A stretch of 12,930 bases of DNA from Aalborgiella sp043769295 (GTDB lineage Bacteria; Pseudomonadota; Gammaproteobacteria; Burkholderiales; Burkholderiaceae_C), in contig JAYVJL010000025.1 in NCBI GenBank assembly GCA_043769295.1, positions 1-12,930 on the forward strand. The letters run 5' to 3'. The notes below the pieces were generated by a model, which worked only from the letters and a program-made list of their open reading frames with translations, searched no databases and was not told the origin of the DNA. Each line of letters opens with the position of its first letter. Position 1 is the stretch's first letter. Below are positions 6,709-12,823 of this stretch, piece by piece. The position numbers and the translations under genes were made by a program.

Positions 6709-7140
6709 TCAGGGCCGCACGTAAGACCAACCTTCACCTTGGCGGCGCATGATCTGCACCACGCCTGCGGGCACAAAGTTGGCCCCCGCGATGATTTCAG
6801 ATCTGCTCATTTTGAGAGTGCGCAAGGTGTTCTCGCAGGCCACTACGGCAATGCCCGATTTCATGGCCTCGCTGACGCGCGAGTTGGCTACGGAATCGAA
6901 CTTAATCATATTGATACCAGGGCCAAAAGCAACAATTTCAATGTCCACATTGGTGGCACCAAGCTCGTCTTGCACGTTTTTGGCGTTGTTCAAAGCCATG
7001 TTCCACTTGGCTGGGTCAGCTTCGCTCATCTGAAGCAGTAGTTTTTGGCGTTTTGTGGCGGTGGCCAACGCAGGTTGCGCGCAACCTGCTACTAATAATG
7101 TAGTGGACAACAGGCCTAGCAAGGCGGATCGTTTGAGCAT
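6709..7140 (-). CDS. DsrE/DsrF-like family lipoprotein
   Basis: This 143-residue protein starts with a lipoprotein signal ending in the lipobox LVAGC (Cys20). The mature part fits the DsrE/F-like fold: 'QKLLLQMSEADPAKWNMALNNAKNV', then 'VDIEIVAFGPGINMI', then 'GIAVVACENTL' with Cys102 at the position of the sulfur-carrying cysteine, and a C-terminal 'GANFVPAGVVQIMRRQGEGW'. Cytoplasmic DsrE relatives carry persulfide sulfur in sulfur oxidation and tRNA thiolation. Secreted or lipid-anchored versions occur next to sulfur-oxidation genes and are poorly characterised. A GGAGA precedes the ATG at a good distance. It lies downstream of, and on the same strand as, the broken LysR regulator. Confidence 0.87.
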   Translation of the reverse strand: MLKRSALLGLLSTTLLVAGCAQPALATATKRQKLLLQMSEADPAKWNMALNNAKNVQDELGATNVDIEIVAFGPGINMIKFDSVANSRVSEAMKSGIAVVACENTLRTLKMSRSEIIAGANFVPAGVVQIMRRQGEGWSYVRP

Positions 7141-7156
7141 TTGGATTTGTCTCCAT

Positions 7157-7187
7157 TGTAAATATAAATTACCGCTTATATTTTACA
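7157..7187. promoter_or_regulatory. AT-rich imperfect inverted repeat upstream of the DsrE-like gene
   Basis: TGTAAATATAA (7157-7167) and TTATATTTTACA (7176-7187) are inverted copies apart from one extra A/T, with 8 bases between. It lies 17-47 bp before the DsrE-like start, in a 65-bp gap after the LysR gene. It could be an operator or part of the promoter. It lacks the T run of a terminator. Confidence 0.45.
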
Positions 7188-7205
7188 CACTTTAGTTCAT
7201 CGCTT

Positions 7206-7763
7206 TCAATTTTTTGAAGATGGATTCCAATGTCGCAAAAACTGCTTGACCAAAGCCGACTCACCTCTTTTCAGGATGAAGTAACGAAACGCCTCTGTTG
7301 CAGGCGACAGCATTTTAGACAGCGTATGCACGCAGTTCCATTTGTGTATCACGGGCGCGCCCTCAACAGGGATGACTTTGAGTAACTGGTGATTCAGCTC
7401 CAAGCCAATGGTGTGCAATGACAAAAAGCTAATCCCCATTCCTGTCATCACCGCTTGCTTGATGATCTCGTTTCAATCGGCTTCCATGGCGATATTGCGT
7501 TCAATCGTTTGGAGCTGCAAAAATTTCTCTAGCGCAGCCTGTGTACCCGATCCTTGCTCGCGGCTGATAAACAGCTCGCTCAGCAAGCTCATCACGCTGA
7601 CCTCGTCTTGGCTAGCTAAAGGATGGCCTGGCGCAGCGATGAACACGTGCGGGTGCGCCGCGAACAGCTCGGCACGGGTAGCCATCTTCTCAGGCGGGCG
7701 GCCCATTACCGCAATATCCACCTCGCTGCGCTCCAGCAAGTTCACCAGATGCACACGGTTGCC
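7206..7763 (-). pseudogene. LysR-family regulator (CbbR-like) remnant, effector domain only
   Basis: The minus strand encodes the C-terminal effector-binding domain of a LysR-type regulator: GNRVHLVNLLERSEVDIAVM, then 'GRPPEKMATRAELFAAHPHVFIAAPGHPLA', 'FISREQGSGTQAALEKFL', 'QAVMTGMGISFLSLHTIGLEL' and 'LSPATEAFRYF'. The MGRPP and GSGT patterns resemble CbbR-like members. A TGA at 7473-7475 interrupts the frame between 'NIAMEAD' and 'NEIIKQAV', where relatives have Ser. The N-terminal DNA-binding half is missing, cut near 7763 at the junction with IS3 sequence. It cannot act as a regulator as it stands. It may once have controlled the DsrE-like gene downstream. Confidence 0.83.
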
Positions 7764-7824
7764 CCCCCCTGTGTCAGACTAGTTGTCGCCTCTAATGAAT
7801 TTACTCTTAGAGTCTCAAACAACA

Positions 7825-8004
7825 ATGAAATCCCAATATTCAGAAGAATTTATCGAGCAGGCGCTGGTCAAGCTGCCGTCCCGTGGGAGCCGTTCGGTTA
7901 AGTCCGTAGCGCAAGAATTGAATGTGAGTTACCACACGGCAAAAAATTGGTTAAAGCGAGGGTCGACAGTTAAGGCGGGGCTTGGGACACGGGAACTGCG
8001 CACC
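7825..8004 (+). pseudogene. IS3 orfA (helix-turn-helix protein), C-terminally truncated
   Basis: From the ATG at 7825, MKSQYSEEFIEQALVKLPSR and 'SVKSVAQELNVSYHTAKNWLKR' form the N-terminal helix-turn-helix domain of an IS3 OrfA. After about 55 residues the frame passes directly into OrfB-like sequence, so the OrfA C-terminal half and leucine-zipper region are deleted. Confidence 0.7.
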
Positions 8005-8677
8005 CTCACAGAGCGCAGCAACATCATCGCCCTGGTGGGCCAGGCCATCTAAGACGGGGCACGCCAGGACCGCGCCTGCGAGGCGATCTCCTTAAGCGAG
8101 CGCACCGTGCAGCGCTGGCAGCGTGACCAATCCCGGGGGGGATCAGCGGCCCATTCGCGCGCAGGAGCCCAAGAACGCGCTAAGTGTGCAGGAACGCCAA
8201 ACCGTGCTGGCAGTGGCCCAGTCTGATGAGTTTGGGCATCTCTGTCCCAGCCAGATCGTTCCCCGGTTGGCCGACCAGGGACATTACGTGGCCTCTGAAT
8301 CGACGTTTTACCGCGTCCTCAGCGCTGCAAACCAGCTCCAGCACCGCGGGGCCGAGCGGCCTCGTACAAAGCGCAGCAAGCCTCGCGCACTTCTCGCCAC
8401 AGCACACCAACAGTTGTTCAGTTGAGACATCACGTACTTGCCCACTCTGGTGATAGGGAGCTACTTTTACCGGTACCTGTTTTTGGATATTTTTAGCCGC
8501 AAGATTGTGGGATGGCAGATCTACGACAGCGAAAGCAGCGAGCTCGCGGGCGAGGTGATGCTGCATTCGGACAACGGTAGTGCGATGAAGGGCGCCACGA
8601 TGCTGGCCACCTTGCAGCATCTGGGCGTGGTGCCAACGTTCCCCTCGGTGTGCAACGACAATCCCTACTCGGAATCA
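8005..8677 (+). pseudogene. IS3 orfB transposase, multiply broken
   Basis: Fragments of one OrfB follow in order: 'TERSNIIALVGQAI', a TAA at 8050-8052, 'DGARQDRACEAISLSERTVQRW', a frame shift at the G run near 8137-8143, and DQRPIRAQEPKNALSVQERQ through 'SQIVPRLADQGHYVASESTFYRVL'. A TGA at 8423-8425 follows, where relatives have the Trp before DITYLP. Then come 'LFLDIFSRKIVGWQIYDSESSELAGEVM', an internal deletion, 'LHSDNGSAMKGATMLATLQHLGV' and 'CNDNPYSES'. The DDE residues (DITYL, HSDNG, the final Glu of NPYSE) remain recognisable, but the gene cannot make a transposase. Confidence 0.85.
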
Positions 8678-8681
8678 GTAG

Positions 8682-8689
8682 TGTCCGGT
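8682..8689 (+). repeat. left terminal inverted repeat of the IS4-type relic
   Basis: TGTCCGGT here is the exact reverse complement of ACCGGACA at 9696-9703. The similarity does not extend cleanly further inwards. Confidence 0.55.
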
Positions 8690-8820
8690 GGACGTAGCCC
8701 GGTTTTGAGATAAAGCCAATAACCACGGGGGTTAGCGGCCGATTTTATTTGGTGCAGATTTGAATGTCGATGCGAGTTTTGTGAGTAGTTTCCCCAGATT
8801 GACTTTTTCGGGGATTGTCC

Positions 8821-9696
8821 ATGAATCTTGGCAAGACGCTTTTCTCGCAGTTGATGGAGTTTGTGCCTTGGACCAGTTTCGCACGCATCGTAGCCCGTTA
8901 CTCTGGGGACGCCCGGATCTCGGCGTTGCCCAGCACCGAGCACTTTCACATCATGGCCTACGCGCAGTTGACCTGGCGCGAATCCTTGCGCGACATCGAG
9001 GCCACCTTGGGTGCCAACCCCACCAAGCTCTACGCGATGGGACTGCGCCAAGCAGTGCGTCGCTCCACGCTGGCCGATGCCAACGAGCGACGAGACTGGC
9101 GCATCTGGGCTGACTTCGCTGCGGTCTTGATTCGTCGTGTCAACAAGCTCTATGCCGACGGGCCGCTGGGACTGGATATCAATATACTCAATATACCCAA
9201 TATACCCAATATACCCAATATTTTGCCGTTCGAAGTTGGGGCCTTCTACATCATGGACCGGGGCTACTTGGACTTTGCACGGCCGTACGCAATGCATCAG
9301 GCAGAGCCTTCTTCGTCACCCGCACCAAGTCCAATTTCAATGCAGGCACGTGTATTCGGCCAGCGTGGACAAAGCCAATAGCATGGTGTGCGACCAGACG
9401 GTGGCGCACAATGGGCATTACAGTGCACGCGACTATTCCGAGCACCTGCGAATCAAGCGTTTTTGGGCAACAGCGAGAACGCCGTGAAGATGCAGGTCTG
9501 GTGTGCCATCGCCACCTATGTGCTCATCGCCATTGTTAAAAAGGAGTTGCAACTCAAATCCTCGCTCTACACTTGTTTACAGATTTTGTCGGTCTCGGTT
9601 TTCGAGAAAACCCTGATTTCATGCGCCTTGCAGACCGATGACTACAAAACACAACTACCACCCGACGCTAATCAATTGATTTTGCTGGAGTTTTGA
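8821..9696 (+). pseudogene. IS4-family transposase with deletions and frame shifts
   Basis: The N-terminus MNLGKTLFSQLMEFVPWTSF, 'HFHIMAYAQLTWRESLRDIEATL' and 'STLADANERRDWRIWADFA' is typical of IS4-type transposases. After 'GLDI' the normal stretch with the first catalytic Asp (about 70 residues) is replaced by a short tandem repeat, and homology resumes at 'PFEVGAFYIMDRGYLDFARPYAMHQA'. Frame shifts follow ('AFFVTRTKSNF', then 'VYSASVDKANSMVCDQTVAHNGHYSARDYSEHL'). A second deletion joins this to 'HLRIKRF', removing the catalytic Glu region. Another shift leads to 'NSENAVKMQVWCAIATYVLIAIVKK' and the stop at 9694-9696. It is non-functional. Confidence 0.87.
9181..9216. repeat. 9-bp tandem repeat, four copies of AATATAC(C/T)C
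   Basis: Units at 9181, 9190, 9199 and 9208 read AATATACTC, then AATATACCC three times, followed by a partial AATAT. In the transposase frame it encodes Asn-Ile-Pro repeats. It lies exactly at an internal deletion of the IS4 transposase, where relatives have no such repeat. Confidence 0.9.
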
Positions 9697-9703
9697 CCGG
9701 ACA
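9696..9703 (-). repeat. right terminal inverted repeat of the IS4-type relic
   Basis: ACCGGACA mirrors the left end at 8682-8689. Its first base is the last base of the transposase stop codon. Confidence 0.55.
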
Positions 9704-9834
9704 GTAGTGGCTGAAACGCAAAATGCACGCTTGCTGAATAGCTGGCTCGGTGTCATGCCTTGATGTTGGCAACAGAATTCGCTGATTGTTACTGAAGGCG
9801 CGTACTTCGCCTCGCTTGGAAATTAGCAAATGAC
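9704..9834. other. spacer after the IS4 relic
   Basis: No gene was recognised. A small hairpin, AGGCG-N7-CGCCT, lies at about 9796-9812 without a T run. No continuation of the IS3 orfB was found here. Confidence 0.4.
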
Positions 9835-9864
9835 TTGATAAAGTATTATCATGCTCCCTATATC
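9835..9864 (+). promoter_or_regulatory. possible sigma-70 promoter of the second rhodanese operon
   Basis: TTGATA (9835-9840) is followed after 18 bases by TATATC (9859-9864), a fair -35/-10 pair 30 bp before the rhodanese start. TTGATA and TATCAA (9861-9866) are also inverted copies, so an operator is possible. Confidence 0.4.
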
Positions 9865-9893
9865 AATCGTCACTTATTTATACAAAGGACTAC

Positions 9894-10274
9894 ATGAAAA
9901 CTGCACATGATCTGGTGAGCGCCGCCAAAGCCCGCATTCAGGAGGTTTCCATCACTGATGCGGAGCAAGCCATTCGCGATGCCGATGTTTTGCTGGATGT
10001 GCGCGAGGTGGATGAATTTGCAGCGGGGCACTTACCAGGCGCTGTCCATGCCTCACGCGGCATGCTGGAGTTCAAAATGAGTGGCAACCCCGCGCTGAGC
10101 GCCCGTGACATCAGTATCGTGCTGTACTGCAAAACCAGCGGTCGTGCCGCCTTGGCCGCCTGCGCCTTGCATGACATGGGCTACCTGAATGTCAAATCCA
10201 TCAGCGGTGGATTTGACGCATGGACGGCTGCGGGAAAATCGGTCGTCAAACCCAGCTTGCCGACTTTTGAATGA
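9894..10274 (+). CDS. cytoplasmic single-domain rhodanese
   Basis: This 126-residue protein has one rhodanese domain and no signal peptide. It shows 'DVLLDVREVDEFAAGHLPGAVHASRG', the active-site loop CKTSGRA with Cys79, and 'SISGGFDAWTAAGKSVVK' at the end. Such GlpE-like proteins transfer sulfane sulfur from thiosulfate or persulfides to thiols. AAAGGA precedes the ATG by 5 bases. Its stop overlaps the start of the metallo-beta-lactamase-fold gene (ATGA, 10271-10274). This indicates coupled production and suggests the rhodanese makes or uses the persulfide handled by that enzyme. Confidence 0.92.
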   Translation: MKTAHDLVSAAKARIQEVSITDAEQAIRDADVLLDVREVDEFAAGHLPGAVHASRGMLEFKMSGNPALSARDISIVLYCKTSGRAALAACALHDMGYLNVKSISGGFDAWTAAGKSVVKPSLPTFE

Positions 10275-11176
10275 CAAGATTCAAAATAGCGGCAACATCG
10301 ACACCAGTAAACCTCATGCAAGAACCTGAAATCACCTCTTTTTTTGATCCAGACACGTTTACTGTGACGCACATCGTGTCCGATCCCGCCACAAGATGTG
10401 CGGCCATTATCGACAGCGTATTGGACTACGACCCCAAGTCGGGCCGCATATCATATGCCAGTGCGGATAAGGTCGTCAGTCACGTTCTGCGAAAAGGATT
10501 GACCGTCGCATGGCTGCTGGAGACACATGCCCACGCAGACCACCTGTCTGCTGCGCCCTATCTCAAGGAAAAGCTGGGCGGAAAAATCGCCATCGGACGT
10601 CATATTTGTGATGTTCAGGGCGTTTTCAAAAATGTCTTCAATGCCAAGGATTTGGACACCCAGGGTACACAGTTCGATCATTTGTTTGACGATGGCGAAA
10701 CATTCAAGATCGGCTCGCTCAATGTGCACGTCTTGCACACACCGGGCCACACACCCGCCTGCCTGACTTACATCGTCGGAAAACATGCCTTTATCGGGGA
10801 CACGCTCTTCATGCCTGATTACGGCTCTGCACGCTGTGATTTTCCTGGTGGTGATGCGGCGACGCTGTATCAATCGATCAAAAAAATGTTGTCACTGGCA
10901 CCAGAAACCCAGCTCCACTTGTGTCACGACTATCCCCCCAAAGAGCGCGAACCCGCTTGGGTGACCACCGTCGCAGAACAGCGTGCGAATAATATCCATG
11001 TGCATGACGGCATCACCCAGACCGAGTTTGTCAACATGCGCACGGCACGCGACAAAACCTTGTCCATGCCTGTACTCATCCTGCCGGCTATTCAGGTCAA
11101 CATTCGTGCAGGCCGCTTGCCTGCACCCGAAGACAACGGCGTGGTCTACCTAAAGATTCCAATCAACGCTCTTTGA
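10271..11176 (+). CDS. Blh-like metallo-beta-lactamase-fold protein, probable persulfide dioxygenase
   Basis: This 301-residue cytoplasmic protein carries ETHAHADHLSAAPYLKEKLG (metal-binding His86, His88, Asp90, His91), HTPGHTPAC (His160) and GDTLFMPDYGSARCDFPGGDA (Asp177). It ends with 'LCHDYPP' (His219) and a tail about 50 residues longer than the ETHE1 form. This pattern is that of the Blh-type branch found with BigR regulators and rhodaneses, where persulfide dioxygenase activity is reported. It differs clearly from the shorter enzyme at 1142-1897, so the two are not recent duplicates. The start at 10271 overlaps the rhodanese stop; an internal ATG at 10316 is closer to where family similarity begins. 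Activity is inferred from family and context. Confidence 0.88.
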   Translation: MTRFKIAATSTPVNLMQEPEITSFFDPDTFTVTHIVSDPATRCAAIIDSVLDYDPKSGRISYASADKVVSHVLRKGLTVAWLLETHAHADHLSAAPYLKEKLGGKIAIGRHICDVQGVFKNVFNAKDLDTQGTQFDHLFDDGETFKIGSLNVHVLHTPGHTPACLTYIVGKHAFIGDTLFMPDYGSARCDFPGGDAATLYQSIKKMLSLAPETQLHLCHDYPPKEREPAWVTTVAEQRANNIHVHDGITQTEFVNMRTARDKTLSMPVLILPAIQVNIRAGRLPAPEDNGVVYLKIPINAL

Positions 11177-11503
11177 TTACTTGGCACCCGCCAAGACCCA
11201 TTTGGCAAGTGTCAATGCGTCCGCATCGGACAAAGCGGCTTGTGCTGGCATGGGGATCGGGCCGTATTTGCCTGAACCGCCAGCTTTGATACTTGCGGCC
11301 AGTTTAGCGGCGTAATCATTTTCTTTGGCGTACTTTTCGACCACAGCCTGGTAGGCTGGGCCCACCAGTTTTTTGTCAACGGCGTGGCAGGCCATACAGG
11401 CATTTTTTTGTGCCATAGCCAAATTGGCATAGGCAGGCCCAATTGCGCCCAACAAGGCGACGGAAACGACGATAACTTTGAAATTCATTTTTTTTGATGC
11501 CAT
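11177..11503 (-). CDS. small class I cytochrome c (c551/c552-like)
   Basis: This 108-residue exported protein has a signal peptide ending at AYA (residue 26), then the haem site CMACH (36-40) and the probable axial Met85 in 'GPIPMPAQ'. It ends with 'LSDADALTLAKWVLAGAK', the usual C-terminal helix. These periplasmic cytochromes shuttle electrons to oxidases or reductases and can accept electrons from sulfur oxidation. A GAGAC before the first ATG supports 11503 as start; the Met at residue 6 has no ribosome site. Its stop codon directly abuts that of the upstream convergent gene, with no base between. An AT-rich promoter region lies at 11510-11580. Confidence 0.9.
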   Translation of the reverse strand: MASKKMNFKVIVVSVALLGAIGPAYANLAMAQKNACMACHAVDKKLVGPAYQAVVEKYAKENDYAAKLAASIKAGGSGKYGPIPMPAQAALSDADALTLAKWVLAGAK

Positions 11504-11640
11504 GGTTTGTCTCTTATAAAAAATCGGTTTATATATCGTTACATGCTTAATTACACATATATAGCCTGCGGGATTTTATCTGCTTTCGGGAAATAAAAGC
11601 TAGTGTTTACCCTGGTTTTACGTGTTCCCGCCCTTTCAAA
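11504..11640. other. promoter region of the cytochrome c gene and 3' flank of aldolase
   Basis: This AT-rich spacer contains TATATAAA-like elements suitable as a -10 box for the minus-strand cytochrome gene. No clear rho-independent terminator for the aldolase gene was seen. Confidence 0.4.
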
Positions 11641-12675
11641 CTAGTAGCGCTTGGCCATTTCATCCATCGCCACTGGTTTGATCTTGCTGCCCTGCCCTGC
11701 ACAGCCAAAGGCCTCAAAGCGTAGTTTCACAATGCCGCGCGCTGCGTTCTTGGCAGCCAGCAAGGCCTTGCGGGGGTCAAATTCACTCTTTTGTTGCGCA
11801 AACACCTGGCGCATCGCGCCGGTCATGGCCAGGCGGATGTCGGTGTCGATGTTGATTTTGCGCACACCGTTTTTGATGCCGCGCTGGATTTCTTCCACCG
11901 GCACGCCATAGGTTTCTTTGATGTCACCGCCAAACTGACGAATGATGGCCAGCCACTCCTGCGGCACGCTACTGGAGCCATGCATGACCAGATGGATGTT
12001 GGGGATTTGCGCATGGATGGCGGCAATGCGGTCCATGGCCAAAATGTCGCCCGTGGGTTTGCGGGTGAATTTGTAGGCACCGTGGCTGGTGCCAATCGCA
12101 ATCGCCAAGGCATCCACGCCTGTTTTTTCAACAAAGTCTTTCGCTTGTACAGGATCGGTCAGCATCATGTCGTGGGTCAGCTTGCCTTCTGCGCCGGAGC
12201 CGTCTTCTTCGCCTGCTTCACCGGTTTCTAGCGATCCCAAACAACCCAATTCGCCTTCGACCGACACACCAATCGGGTGCGCCATCTCGCAGACTTTACG
12301 CGTTACGGCAACGTTGTACTCGTAACTCGCAGGTGTTTTGGCGTCTTCCATCAGGGAACCGTCCATCATCACGCTGGTAAAACCCGAACGGATGGACTGG
12401 ATGCACACCGCCGGCGATGCGCCGTGGTCTTGATGCACCACCACGGGCACGTCAGGATGCGTCTCCACCGCAGCTAGCATCATGTGGCGCAAATAGGCCT
12501 CCCCCGCGTACTTGCGTGCGCCGGCAGAGGCTTGCAGGATGACGGGGCTGTCTGTCTCCTGCGCCGCTTCCATGATGGCGAGGATTTGCTCGAGATTGTT
12601 GACATTGAAAGCCGGAACGCCGTAGCTGTTGGCTGCTGCGTGGTCGAGCACTTGTCTAAGGGATACGAAAGCCAT
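11641..12675 (-). CDS. fba: class II fructose-1,6-bisphosphate aldolase, Calvin-cycle subtype
   Basis: This 344-residue cytosolic zinc aldolase reversibly joins dihydroxyacetone phosphate and glyceraldehyde 3-phosphate. Visible landmarks are 'YGVPAFNVNNLEQI' at the N-terminus and HQDHG (His81, Asp83, His84; zinc and proton-transfer residues). They are followed by 'SVEGELGCLGSLETGEAGEEDG', 'IGTSHGAYKF' (His198), 'LVMHGSSSVP' (His232) and the phosphate-binding 'GVRKINIDTD'. Length and pattern fit the subtype called cbbA in autotrophs and fba elsewhere in betaproteobacteria. AGGAGA precedes the ATG. It lies 148 bp downstream of the phosphoglycerate kinase gene on the same strand. Confidence 0.96.
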   Translation of the reverse strand: MAFVSLRQVLDHAAANSYGVPAFNVNNLEQILAIMEAAQETDSPVILQASAGARKYAGEAYLRHMMLAAVETHPDVPVVVHQDHGASPAVCIQSIRSGFTSVMMDGSLMEDAKTPASYEYNVAVTRKVCEMAHPIGVSVEGELGCLGSLETGEAGEEDGSGAEGKLTHDMMLTDPVQAKDFVEKTGVDALAIAIGTSHGAYKFTRKPTGDILAMDRIAAIHAQIPNIHLVMHGSSSVPQEWLAIIRQFGGDIKETYGVPVEEIQRGIKNGVRKINIDTDIRLAMTGAMRQVFAQQKSEFDPRKALLAAKNAARGIVKLRFEAFGCAGQGSKIKPVAMDEMAKRY

Positions 12676-12823
12676 GAATGTCTCCTGATGGTTCTAAATA
12701 GTGTTGAAATGGTTAAAAATGCTGAAAAATTGGTCAAATAATGCCCAAATATGACTCTAGCCGGCGTATTTATTGCCTAAGTAGCTATCATATTTGTATT
12801 GTTCTTTGGGTTACAGTTTGTAC
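12676..12823. other. spacer between pgk and fba
   Basis: This is 148 bp of AT-rich DNA. The aldolase Shine-Dalgarno lies at its right-hand, gene-proximal end on the minus strand (12680-12690). I saw no terminator hairpin and no convincing promoter, so whether fba is co-transcribed with pgk is open. Confidence 0.4.

Larger units (their letters stand above)
7764..8681 (+). mobile_element. IS3-family insertion sequence relic
   Basis: The relic starts at the break in the LysR gene (C run at 7763-7769, then TGTGTCAGAC) and holds decayed orfA and orfB. It ends where the IS4-family element begins at 8682. The right part of orfB and the right end are missing. No downstream continuation of orfB was found beyond the IS4 element, so the right side was lost by deletion. 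Confidence 0.75.
8682..9703 (+). mobile_element. IS4-family insertion sequence relic, internally deleted
   Basis: The element is bounded by TGTCCGGT (8682-8689) and its inverted copy ACCGGACA (9696-9703), with GTAG directly outside both ends (8678-8681, 9704-9707) as a possible short target duplication. At 1022 bp it is shorter than a complete IS4-type element, in agreement with two internal deletions in its transposase gene. It abuts the IS3 relic just after NPYSES. Target duplications in this family are often longer, so the GTAG match may be chance. Confidence 0.72.

Noticed and set aside
9181..9216. CRISPR-like repeat array
   Set aside because: Units are 9 bp and contiguous without spacers, inside a transposase remnant.
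9388..9696. Independent 102-codon gene with a hydrophobic segment
   Set aside because: It is the C-terminal piece of the IS4-type transposase, joined after a deletion and frame shift.
11791..12231. 146-codon plus-strand frame opposite the aldolase gene
   Set aside because: It is antisense to an intact, highly conserved enzyme and has no recognisable domain.
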